From Oscillospiraceae bacterium (GTDB lineage Bacteria; Bacillota; Clostridia; Oscillospirales; Oscillospiraceae), in assembly GCA_017465745.1 (NCBI GenBank), contig JAFTVM010000039.1, positions 1-37,741 on the forward strand: 37,741 nt of DNA. Reading direction: 5' to 3'. Made by a program: the position numbers and the translations under genes. Positions 1-6,638 of the stretch are shown here, in pieces (position 1 is the stretch's first letter; every line of letters starts with the position of its first letter). The notes under the pieces were generated by a model. That model was not told where the DNA came from. It worked only from the letters and a program-made list of their open reading frames with translations, and made no database searches.

Positions 1-351
1 CGGGTTTTCCGACAACGGTTTTTCCAACGACGGATCAGCACCGGTATCCGGTTTTGAAACAGGCACCTCGTAGATGATGTACTCGTTTTTGCTGAACTTG
101 CCGCTGGCATCGGTGGTCTGGCGGCGAACTACATAGCCCTGATCTTCCAGTTCTCGCAGAGCGGAGCGGATGGCATCCTTGCTCTCTGGGTTGATGGCAC
201 ATAGGCCAGCCAGGGTATAGTTCCATTTTTCAGGAAGCGAAAGCATCTGTGACAGCAGCCCCTTAGCTTTCAGGGACAGCTTTTCATTACGCAGATGATG
301 GTTACTCATTACGGTGTAGTTTCCAGTCCGTTCCACACGGAAGGTAGGCAT
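1..351 (-). CDS. replication-initiator-like helix-turn-helix protein (3' end cut by window)
   Basis: The 117 visible residues begin MPTFRVERTGNYTVMSNHHL and contain a winged-helix-like segment: LSLKAKGLLSQMLSLPEKWN, then a recognition region and RSALRELEDQGYVVRR. This is the N-terminal pattern of HTH proteins encoded by Firmicute conjugative elements and phages (RepA/DnaD-like replication initiators). The start ATG at 351 is preceded by AAGGAG at normal spacing. The remainder lies beyond position 1. A terminator separates it from the upstream 93-residue gene. A role in replicating the excised element is inferred from family and context; a plain transcription factor is possible. Confidence 0.7.
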   Translation of the reverse strand, partial: MPTFRVERTGNYTVMSNHHLRNEKLSLKAKGLLSQMLSLPEKWNYTLAGLCAINPESKDAIRSALRELEDQGYVVRRQTTDASGKFSKNEYIIYEVPVSKPDTGADPSLEKPLSENP

Positions 352-381
352 TTGCTTCACTCCTTTCAGTTTTGGGCATAG

Positions 382-411
382 AAAAAGCCGCAGTCATGTC
401 AGAACTGCGGC
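382..411 (-). terminator. rho-independent terminator
   Basis: On the minus strand, an 8-bp GC-rich stem (404-411 with 387-394) is followed by five Ts (382-386). It sits just downstream of the 93-residue gene and should end the parB transcript before the HTH gene. Confidence 0.75.
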
Positions 412-413
412 GA

Positions 414-695
414 TCAACCTCTGTATGCTCTGTTTAACTGGTCGAACAGGATATGCCCCTCTATGATGTGGGCATATTTCTTGATCTTGATTTCCTGCCG
501 CTTGTGACTGTCCAGCGCAGCGGCAAAATCCGGTTCAGCCAGGAATAGGCGAACCTCGTCATCTCTGTCCCCATAGGGGCTGCTGTCGCTTCGGACAACA
601 AACTCGATCATGTGACAGGTCTTATCCTGAAACCGTTCCACAGCCAGGATGTTATGACCTTTCAGTTCTCTTGCGGTAATATCCAGCATACGCAT
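414..695 (-). CDS. small hypothetical protein downstream of parB
   Basis: A 93-residue product starting MRMLDITARELKGHN. I chose the ATG at 695 because GAAAGGAG lies just upstream, overlapping the end of parB; a longer frame to 740 lies inside parB and has no comparable site. The start precedes the parB stop by only 8 bases in reverse order, so the two are probably translationally coupled. The protein is charged, has no membrane segment or signal, and ends FDQLNRAYRG. I do not recognise the family. Its position suggests an accessory maintenance protein of the integrated element. Confidence 0.7.
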   Translation of the reverse strand: MRMLDITARELKGHNILAVERFQDKTCHMIEFVVRSDSSPYGDRDDEVRLFLAEPDFAAALDSHKRQEIKIKKYAHIIEGHILFDQLNRAYRG

Positions 696-703
696 GGCTC
701 CTT

Positions 704-1594
704 TCATCGCTGTTGTTGCTGCTGACGTTTGCGCTGCCACTGTTCCAGCAGCTTAATGATTGTATCCTGCATCTTCTGCGGGGTGTAGCTTCGGGGGAAG
801 TATTTACGCAGAGTATCAGAGGAAAAGGTTACTTTGTCCAGCTCGCCCTTTTTGACTTCGGACATAATCTCCAACATAGTATCCTCCGTCAAAGTCCCTT
901 CCTGGCTCAGTTTTTTCATGCGCTGTGCCTGGGAAAGCGATGGGGTTGCCTGCTCATAGTCCATGGTCGTAAGCAACATTTCCTGTTCAGATTTCTTCAG
1001 GAACGACAGCTCATAGGCCGGGTTCAAGGCGATTTTCTTTTCATCGACCATATCCAGCAGCTGCGGGATCAGCTCTGTCAGTCGGATATATCGCTGTACC
1101 TGATTACGGCTGGAACCGACTTGCTGTGCCAGCAGCTCGTCTGCCCGTTCCGGTTTTGTCCCAACTTGGGACAAAAGTGCTGCATCCCGTTTCCGCTGGT
1201 GTTTCATGGCATCCAGCTTCATACGATATGCAAAGGCTCTTTCGCTGGGCAGAATATTCTCACGCTGAAGATTGCTGTCCACCATGATAATAATGGCGGC
1301 ATCATCATCCATGTTTCTTACGATAACCGGCATAGTCTCTTTCCCGGCAAGCTGGCTGGCACGGTGCCGTCGATGGCAGGCGATCATTTCATATCCGCCG
1401 TCAGGATCGGGACGGACAATACCGGGAACGAGCACACCATATTGACGGATGCTCTCGGCCATTTCCAGCATGGCATCATCGTCCTGAACCTTGAAAGGAT
1501 GTCCCTCAAAGGGGTGCAGCTGTGCAAGGGGTATCTCAACGACCTGTTCTGCTACGGTTGCGGAGCCGTTTTTCTGACTGCTGTTCACATCCAT
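704..1594 (-). CDS. ParB/Spo0J-family partition protein of the element
   Basis: A 296-residue protein. Residues about 18-110 form the ParB N-terminal nuclease-like domain, with IPLAQLHPFEGHPF and a modified GERR box (ACHRRHRASQLAG). The middle has the ParB helix (ENILPSERAFAYRMKLDAMK) and an HTH (LLAQQVGSSRNQVQRYIRL). The C-terminus is basic and Gln-rich (KRQQQQQR). The start at 1594 has GGAGGTGA directly upstream. ParB proteins bind centromere-like sites and, with a ParA ATPase, segregate DNA. No ParA is visible here. Chromosomal ParB normally sits near oriC with parA/rsmG, which are absent, so this is an ICE/plasmid-type copy. Confidence 0.85.
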   Translation of the reverse strand: MDVNSSQKNGSATVAEQVVEIPLAQLHPFEGHPFKVQDDDAMLEMAESIRQYGVLVPGIVRPDPDGGYEMIACHRRHRASQLAGKETMPVIVRNMDDDAAIIIMVDSNLQRENILPSERAFAYRMKLDAMKHQRKRDAALLSQVGTKPERADELLAQQVGSSRNQVQRYIRLTELIPQLLDMVDEKKIALNPAYELSFLKKSEQEMLLTTMDYEQATPSLSQAQRMKKLSQEGTLTEDTMLEIMSEVKKGELDKVTFSSDTLRKYFPRSYTPQKMQDTIIKLLEQWQRKRQQQQQR

Positions 1595-1615
1595 TCACCT
1601 CCTGTTATGGGCGTG

Positions 1616-1641
1616 AAAAAAGGCACCCATTTCTGGATGCC
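1616..1641 (-). terminator. hairpin with T-run in the parB leader
   Basis: On the minus strand an imperfect stem (1641-1622, one mismatch) is followed by six Ts (1621-1616), and this lies only about 20 bases upstream of the parB start. It looks like a terminator or attenuator. In the integrated state it would also block transcripts entering the element from the chromosome side. Confidence 0.5.
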
Positions 1642-1749
1642 TTAAATCATTCGTATTCACTTGCTTCCGATCATGTACGACAGGTGGAAGAAACGCAGGT
1701 GATATAAGTAATACTTGATTTCTACATGATGGAAGATGAGGTTTAATAG

Positions 1750-1887
1750 GTAAAAGATACATCAAGGGAAGTGGGCGTCAATCTCCAGCCCGGCTACAAC
1801 GGTCACCTGACCTCCCGCGAGGCAGGCTCCGTCGGCGGCCAGATGGTCAAGAAGATGATCGAGGCCTACGAGCAGGGGCTGCAGTGA
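1750..1887 (+). pseudogene. 3' fragment of alpha/beta-type small acid-soluble spore protein gene
   Basis: After a TAG at 1747-1749 the frame encodes about 45 residues: REVGVNLQPGYNGHLTSREA, then GSVGGQMVKKMIEAYEQGLQ and a stop at 1885-1887. This is the conserved C-terminal two thirds of alpha/beta SASPs, which coat spore DNA and protect it from UV and heat. It includes the LTSREAGSVGG germination-protease region and the MVKKMIEAYE helix. The start codon, ribosome binding site and N-terminal residues are missing. The sequence upstream is mobile-element DNA, so the gene was probably split by integration. The other half should lie at the far end of the element. Confidence 0.85.
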
Positions 1888-1900
1888 TCTGAACGCAAAA

Positions 1901-1934
1901 GCGGCAGGCGCATCAGCGCCTGCCGCTCTTTTTT
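1901..1934 (+). terminator. SASP gene terminator
   Basis: A perfect 11-bp GC stem (1901-1911 with 1916-1926), a four-base loop, and then TCTTTTTT. It lies just after the SASP stop and overlaps the end of the convergent xdhC gene. Confidence 0.9.
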
Positions 1935-2964
1935 AATGCATGGGGCAGCCGTTGTGGCGCTGGCCGTCGGCTTCCCGGCGGAGGGCACGCTCACAGATCA
2001 TCTCGCCGGCGATGGAGATGGCGATCTCGGCGGGGGTAACCGCCTTGATTGGTGTGCCGATGGGCGTGTGCACCTGGGCGATACCTTCCTCGGGAACGTT
2101 CGCCTCCCGCAGCCGTGCATTTACCACGGCGGTCTTCCGGCGGGAGCCGATGACGCCGATATAGGCCAGCTTCCGGCGCAGGGCCTGCTCCTGGACGACA
2201 AAATCGTGACTGTGGCCGTTGGTCATGACCACCACATAGTCTTCTTCATTCAGATCCAGATAATCCGCGATCCGCAGATAGTCGCCGCAGACCACCCGCT
2301 CCGCGCCGGGGAAATCGGCGGGGTCGGCAAATTCCGTCCGGTTGTCCATGACGGTGACCCGGAATCCCACACCATGCAGCAGCGGCGCCAGGGCACGGGC
2401 GATGTGACCACCGCCGAAGATAATGGCGCGCTCGCCGATGGGCAGGGGCATGGAGAAACCGACAGCGGTCAGCTTACAGCCCGGGATCCGGTAGTCAGCA
2501 GCACCGGGAATTGCATCGCCCGCCAGGACTTCACCGTTCTCCCCCAGCAGCGTGGGGAAGGAACCGTCCAGCTTCTGAACCAGCCAGCCGGGCTTCCGGG
2601 CGTTGATCTGCTCCAGCACAGCACCTGCCAGCTCTGCCCAGCCGGGTTCAGTGTGATCGACAAACTGGAACCACACAGACACATCGCCGCCGCAGGCCAT
2701 GCCGATGTCCTCCCCCTTGTTCTTGCGCAGGACGTAATGATGGACGTCGGACCGTTTTTCAGCCAACAGCTGAGCGGCCAGGATCATGGACTGGTGCTCC
2801 ACCGCTCCGCCGCCGATGGTGCCCAGCAGCAGGCCGTCCATGTTCATCAGCATCTGGGAGCCGGTACCCCGGGGTGCGGAGCCCGCCTCAGAAATAATGG
2901 TAACCAGCATCATATCATGGTTCTTTTCCAGCTCATAGAGCATCTTCGCAAAAATAGAATTCAT
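1933..2964 (-). CDS. XdhC/CoxI-family molybdenum enzyme maturation protein
   Basis: A 343-residue protein. The N-terminal XdhC/CoxI domain carries TIISEAGSAPRGTGSQMLM and GTIGGGAVEH. The C-terminal XdhC Rossmann domain has a dinucleotide-type loop (AIIFGGGHIARALAPL) and YIGVIGSRRK. The family binds molybdenum cofactor and inserts or sulfurates it in xanthine dehydrogenase-type hydroxylases. The start at 2964 has AAGGAG upstream. It is a single-gene unit divergent from a Crp/Fnr-type regulator, and no hydroxylase subunit genes lie nearby, so its client enzyme must be encoded elsewhere. The promoter is probably the TATAAT at 3039-3044 (minus), with a weak -35, next to the shared palindrome. Confidence 0.85.
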   Translation of the reverse strand: MNSIFAKMLYELEKNHDMMLVTIISEAGSAPRGTGSQMLMNMDGLLLGTIGGGAVEHQSMILAAQLLAEKRSDVHHYVLRKNKGEDIGMACGGDVSVWFQFVDHTEPGWAELAGAVLEQINARKPGWLVQKLDGSFPTLLGENGEVLAGDAIPGAADYRIPGCKLTAVGFSMPLPIGERAIIFGGGHIARALAPLLHGVGFRVTVMDNRTEFADPADFPGAERVVCGDYLRIADYLDLNEEDYVVVMTNGHSHDFVVQEQALRRKLAYIGVIGSRRKTAVVNARLREANVPEEGIAQVHTPIGTPIKAVTPAEIAISIAGEMICERALRREADGQRHNGCPMH

Positions 2965-3038
2965 AATTATACTCCTTCGTCAGGGAACAGCTCCGGCTGC
3001 AACAGTCTGCATCCGGATAACGTGCCCCTTGTATGACA

Positions 3039-3101
3039 ATTATATCATACCCGAAACTCCCGTAAAAGTACGTTGGCACACCAACGTTTTTGTGATATAA
3101 T
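3039..3101. promoter_or_regulatory. divergent promoters with palindromic operator (xdhC / crp-type gene)
   Basis: On the plus strand, TTGGCA (3073-3078), a 17-base spacer and TATAAT (3096-3101) form a near-ideal promoter for the Crp/Fnr-type gene. The 16-bp palindrome CGTTGGCACACCAACG (3071-3086) covers its -35. On the minus strand TATAAT (3044-3039) has a poor -35, and the palindrome lies about 46 bases upstream of the expected start. This geometry fits a dimeric regulator that represses itself and activates xdhC. That role is inference. Confidence 0.7.
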
Positions 3102-3145
3102 TTGTGATATGCTGAAACCGATCAAATGATACGAGGTATTTCCTT

Positions 3146-3826
3146 ATGAACGAACTGGCAAGACTGCTGCAAAATAGTTCCCTGTTTGGCGATCTGTCAC
3201 CGGAGTGCATCGAAAACACCCTGCTCCCCCTGGGTAACATTCAGGAATTCACCAAAGGCAGCTTCCTCATCATGCCCCAGGAGCGGCTGGACAGCTTCGG
3301 CTTCGTGGTGACAGGACTGATCCACACCATCCATATCACCATCGACGGCGAGCAGCGGATCATGGATGCCCTGGAACCCGGCGAGATCTACGGCGCTGAC
3401 CTGATGTGCACCCGCAGCCGCGTCTCCCCCTACCACGCAGTGGCGGTACAACCCAGCCGGGTGCTGTTCTTCCCGGTATCCGTACTGCTGGTGCCGGGGC
3501 ACCTGCCCGATGATGACCGCCAGAAGATCCTGCTGCGGCTGCTGACCATCATCGCCCACGAAAACATGCGTAAGGATTATCGTCTGGCCATCCTTAGCCA
3601 GAAGGGCCTGCGGGAGCGGATCATGACCTATCTGACCATGCAGGCGGGCAAGCGGGGCACCGCCGCCTTCACCATCCCCTTTGACCGGGAGGAGCTGGCA
3701 TCCTTCCTCTGCGTCAACCGCAGCGCCCTGTCCCACGAGCTGACCGTGATGAAGCGGGAGGGCATCATCCAGTGCCGGAAGAGTACGTTTACGCTGCTGC
3801 ACTGGGAAGAAGAGCAAAGCTGCTGA
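3146..3826 (+). CDS. Crp/Fnr-family transcriptional regulator
   Basis: A 226-residue protein. The N-terminal cyclic-nucleotide-binding-like beta barrel covers residues about 10-125 (LFGDLSPECIENTLLPLG; GSFLIMPQERLDSFGFVVTG; ALEPGEIYGADLM), followed by a long dimer helix. A winged helix spans about 170-215 (FDREELASFLCVNRSALSHE and LTVMKREGIIQCRKSTF). No four-cysteine Fnr iron-sulfur signature is seen, so the effector is not evident. The start has GAGGT upstream. Its divergent arrangement with xdhC and the palindrome over its own promoter suggest control of xdhC and of itself. Confidence 0.85.
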   Translation: MNELARLLQNSSLFGDLSPECIENTLLPLGNIQEFTKGSFLIMPQERLDSFGFVVTGLIHTIHITIDGEQRIMDALEPGEIYGADLMCTRSRVSPYHAVAVQPSRVLFFPVSVLLVPGHLPDDDRQKILLRLLTIIAHENMRKDYRLAILSQKGLRERIMTYLTMQAGKRGTAAFTIPFDREELASFLCVNRSALSHELTVMKREGIIQCRKSTFTLLHWEEEQSC

Positions 3827-3832
3827 TACACA

Positions 3833-3864
3833 AAATCCCCGGATCCTGACGGATCCGGGGATTT
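3833..3864. terminator. bidirectional terminator
   Basis: A perfect 14-bp stem (3833-3846 with 3851-3864) around a four-base loop lies between the ends of the convergent crp-type and kdgK genes. T/A tracts on the two sides are short, but the stem is strong in either direction. Confidence 0.75.
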
Positions 3865-3883
3865 CTTATGGAATCAAATCAGC

Positions 3884-4912
3884 TTAGCGCTGGATACGGC
3901 CGGAGCCGTCGCCGCCTGCCAGCTTCTCAACCTCGGGAACGGTGACCATGTTGTAGTCGCCGCCGATGGAGTGCTTCAGTGCGGATGCTGCAACTGCGAA
4001 CTCGACAGCTGCCTGGGTTTCCTTGCCGGACAGCAGGGCGTAGATCAGACCGCCGCCGAAGGAGTCACCGCCGCCGACGCGGTCGATGATGTGCAGGTTG
4101 TACTTCTTGGAGAAGCAGTACTCGTCGGTAGCGACGTTGTACAGCATTGCAGACCAGCCGTTGTCGAATGCGGAATGGCTTTCACGCAGGGTGATGGCGA
4201 CCTTCTCGAAGCCGAACTTGTCAGCCAGCTGCTTGGCGACGGACTTGTAGCCCTCGTGGTTCAGGGAGCCGCCATAGATGTCGGTGTTCTCTGCCTCGAT
4301 GCCGAAGACGTCCTTGGCATCCTCTTCGTTGGAGATGCAGACGTCGACGTACTGGCACAGGTCGGTCATGGCTGCGCGGGCCTCATCACGGGTCCACAGC
4401 TTGCCGCGGTAGTTCAGGTCGCAGGAGATCTTGCAGCCTGCAGCCTTTGCAGCCTTACAAGCCTCACGGCAGATCTCAACAACGTTGGGGCCCAGTGCGG
4501 GGGTGATGCCGGTGAAGTGGAACCACTCGGCGCCCTCAAAGATCTTTGCCCAGTCGAAGTCAGCAGTGGTAGCCTGCTGGATGGCGGAATGCGCGCGGTC
4601 ATAGATGCAGACGGAGCCACGCTGGGAAGCGCCCTTCTCGTTGTAGTAGATACCGACACGGTCACCGCCGCGGGTGATCATGGTGGTGTCGACGCCGTAG
4701 CGGCGCAGGGAGTTGACAGCGGCCTGGCCGATGGCGTGCTTGGGCAGCTTGGTAACGAAAGCAGCGTCCATGCCGTAGTTGGCCAGGGAGACAGCCACGT
4801 TGGCCTCGCCGCCGCCGAAGGTGAACTCAACGGAGGAAGCCTGGACGAAGCGCTCGTAGTTGAAGGGCTGCAGACGCAGCATCAGTTCGCCGAAAGTAAC
4901 AATCTTTGCCAT
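3884..4912 (-). CDS. kdgK: 2-keto-3-deoxygluconate kinase (PfkB family)
   Basis: A 342-residue ribokinase/PfkB-type sugar kinase. It opens VTFGELMLRLQP, has the substrate motif GGGEANVAVSLANYG near residue 34, and near residue 280 the catalytic and anion-hole motif DRVGGGDSFGGG. It phosphorylates 2-keto-3-deoxygluconate to KDPG with ATP in the cytoplasm. Substrate assignment rests on the neighbours: it is the last gene of uxuA-uxuB-eda-kdgK, which supplies KDG and uses KDPG. The start at 4912 has GAAAGGAA upstream. A 115-bp repeat (family B) separates it from eda. A fructokinase-type activity is the alternative, less likely in this operon. Confidence 0.9.
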   Translation of the reverse strand: MAKIVTFGELMLRLQPFNYERFVQASSVEFTFGGGEANVAVSLANYGMDAAFVTKLPKHAIGQAAVNSLRRYGVDTTMITRGGDRVGIYYNEKGASQRGSVCIYDRAHSAIQQATTADFDWAKIFEGAEWFHFTGITPALGPNVVEICREACKAAKAAGCKISCDLNYRGKLWTRDEARAAMTDLCQYVDVCISNEEDAKDVFGIEAENTDIYGGSLNHEGYKSVAKQLADKFGFEKVAITLRESHSAFDNGWSAMLYNVATDEYCFSKKYNLHIIDRVGGGDSFGGGLIYALLSGKETQAAVEFAVAASALKHSIGGDYNMVTVPEVEKLAGGDGSGRIQR

Positions 4913-4971
4913 GATGTATATTTCCTTTCAAATTAAAATAAATGAAGTATCGGCTGATTCTGCCGACGGAA

Positions 4972-5086
4972 GCCTTGGCCCCCTCCCTGAGGGGGCTGGC
5001 ACCGAAGGTGACTGGGGGAGTGTCCTTTCAACAGAGCGACACTCCCTCCGCCCTTCGGGCACCTCCCTCAGAGAGGGAGGCAAGGC
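4972..5086 (-). repeat. palindromic dispersed repeat, family B copy 1
   Basis: The 115-bp element is bounded by GCCTTG and CAAGGC. It contains outer CCCTC...GAGGG hairpins and a central GGAGTGTC...GACACTCC hairpin. The reverse complement matches the sequence at 37651-37741. It lies between eda and kdgK inside the operon, so the transcript will carry its stem-loops, which could affect kdgK expression or mRNA stability. Confidence 0.85.
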
Positions 5087-5101
5087 GTTGTGGTGATCGG
5101 A

Positions 5102-5731
5102 TTACTCGCCCTTGGCGGCCTTGCGGGCATCGATGCACAGCTGGGTGATCTTGTCCCAGTTGCCGGCCTGGATGTCAGCCTTGGGGCAGACCCAGCTGCC
5201 GCCCACGGCGTGGATGAAGGGAGCGTCGATATACTCCTTGATGTTGGCTGCGTTGACGCCGCCGGTGGGCAGGAACTTCAGGCCAACGAAGGGAGCGGAC
5301 AGGTTCTTCATGGCGTTCAGGCCGCCGTAGACATTGGCGGGGAAGAACTTGACCATCTTCAGGCCGTGCTTCAGCGCACCCATGATCTCGGTGGGGGTGA
5401 CGCAGCCGGGAGCGACAGCGATGCCGTTTTCAACACACCAGCCCACGACCTCATCAGAGAAACCGGGGGAAACGATGAACTTTGCGCCCATCTCAACAGC
5501 CAGCTTTGCCTGCTCCAGGTTGACGATGGTGCCGGCGCCCACCAGAACGTCGGGGCAGGCTTCGGCAACGGCCTTGATGCACTCAGGTGCGCAGGCAGTG
5601 CGGAAGGTGATCTCCATGGTGTCCACGCCGCCGGCGGCCATGGCCTTGGCAGTGGGGACAGCGTCCTCGACCTTGTCCAGAACGACAACGGGGACGACGA
5701 CGGAGTTAGCGAGTCTTTCCATAACAGTCAT
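5102..5731 (-). CDS. eda: KDPG aldolase (2-keto-3-deoxy-6-phosphogluconate aldolase)
   Basis: A 209-residue class I aldolase of the KDPG/KHG family. It has the catalytic glutamate region (VDTMEITFRT, near residue 41), GAGTIVNLEQA, SPGFSDEVV, and the Schiff-base lysine segment LKMVKFFPAN near residue 130, then FLPTGGVN for phosphate binding. It splits KDPG into pyruvate and glyceraldehyde 3-phosphate. The start at 5731 has a perfect TAGGAGG. It follows the SDR gene by 26 bases and precedes kdgK in the same operon. The length is normal for the family. Confidence 0.93.
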   Translation of the reverse strand: MTVMERLANSVVVPVVVLDKVEDAVPTAKAMAAGGVDTMEITFRTACAPECIKAVAEACPDVLVGAGTIVNLEQAKLAVEMGAKFIVSPGFSDEVVGWCVENGIAVAPGCVTPTEIMGALKHGLKMVKFFPANVYGGLNAMKNLSAPFVGLKFLPTGGVNAANIKEYIDAPFIHAVGGSWVCPKADIQAGNWDKITQLCIDARKAAKGE

Positions 5732-5757
5732 GGTAATATCCTCCTAAAGAAATTCGA

Positions 5758-6603
5758 TTACACGCCGGAGTAAGCAGCGAAGCCGCAGTCGATGGGCAGG
5801 ATGACGCCGGTGATGGCGGAAGCAGCCACATCGTCGGTCAGGAAGAACATGCCGCCCAGCAGCTCTTCGGAATCAGCGAAACGGCCCATGGGGGTGCCGT
5901 TCAGGATCTTGTTGGAACGGGCGGTGGGGGTGCCGTCGGGGTTGAACAGCAGCGCGCGGTTCTGGTTGGAGACGATGAAGCCGGGGGCGATGGCGTTGCA
6001 GCGGATGCCGGTGCCGGCGAAGTGGGTAGCCAGCCACTGGGTGAAATTGGAGATGGCAGCCTTGGCGCCGGAGTAGGCGGGGATCTTGGTCAGGGGGGTA
6101 TATGCGTTCATGGAGGAGATGTTCAGGATGTTGCCGCACTTACGCTCCACCATGTCCTTGGCAAAGACCTGGGTGGGCAGCAGGGTGCCCTGGAAGTTCA
6201 GCTTGAAGACGAAGTCGACGCCGGAAGAATCCAGATCGAAGAAGGTCTTCTGGCCTTCCTTGGCCTCGTGCTGGTACTCGTTGTCGGTGGTGGCACGGGG
6301 GTTGTTGCCGCCGGCGCCGTTGACCAGGATGTCGCAGGGACCCAGATCGGCCAGGACCTGCTGATGGACAGCCTCCAGCGCCTCCAGCTCCAGAACGTTG
6401 GCCTTGTAGCCTTCGCAGACGTAGCCTTCTGCCTTCAGCTCGTCGGCCAGCTTCTTGACAGCGGCCTCGTTCAGGTCCAGAGCGGCGACCTTTGCGCCGG
6501 CATAGGCGTAGGCGCGGGCCATATCGCCGCACAGAACGCCGCCTGCGCCGGTGACGACGACGACCTTACCGGTAAAATCGTGATGCAGGGGAAGATTTGC
6601 CAT
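5758..6603 (-). CDS. uxuB: fructuronate reductase, SDR type (D-mannonate oxidoreductase)
   Basis: A 281-residue short-chain dehydrogenase/reductase. It has the Rossmann glycine motif VTGAGGVLCGDMARAYA (residues about 18-32), the NGAGG motif near residue 95, the catalytic Ser in NISSMNAY, and YSGAK supplying Tyr and Lys. The SDR family is broad; the mannonate/fructuronate assignment comes from the operon (directly after uxuA) and the long insertion after NGAGGNNP. It would convert D-fructuronate to D-mannonate with NAD(P)H. It replaces the unrelated long-chain UxuB of E. coli, as in Bacillus YjmF. GGAGG precedes the start. Confidence 0.85.
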   Translation of the reverse strand: MANLPLHHDFTGKVVVVTGAGGVLCGDMARAYAYAGAKVAALDLNEAAVKKLADELKAEGYVCEGYKANVLELEALEAVHQQVLADLGPCDILVNGAGGNNPRATTDNEYQHEAKEGQKTFFDLDSSGVDFVFKLNFQGTLLPTQVFAKDMVERKCGNILNISSMNAYTPLTKIPAYSGAKAAISNFTQWLATHFAGTGIRCNAIAPGFIVSNQNRALLFNPDGTPTARSNKILNGTPMGRFADSEELLGGMFFLTDDVAASAITGVILPIDCGFAAYSGV

Positions 6604-6638
6604 GGTGAATTACCTCCAATGGATGTTGATTTACTTGA

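Larger units (their letters stand above)
1..1750. mobile_element. end of an integrated element (ICE/plasmid-like)
   Basis: The first 1.75 kb is visibly more AT-rich than the rest and carries plasmid/ICE-type maintenance genes on the minus strand: an HTH replication-initiator-like protein, a small unknown protein and ParB. It stops abruptly at the 5'-truncated SASP fragment near 1750, which marks the chromosomal side. No integrase is visible; it would lie at the far end of the element, outside the window. The exact attachment site cannot be set because only one end is present. The junction should lie between about 1745 and 1770, where the SASP-like reading frame begins after a TAG at 1747-1749. 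Confidence 0.65.
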
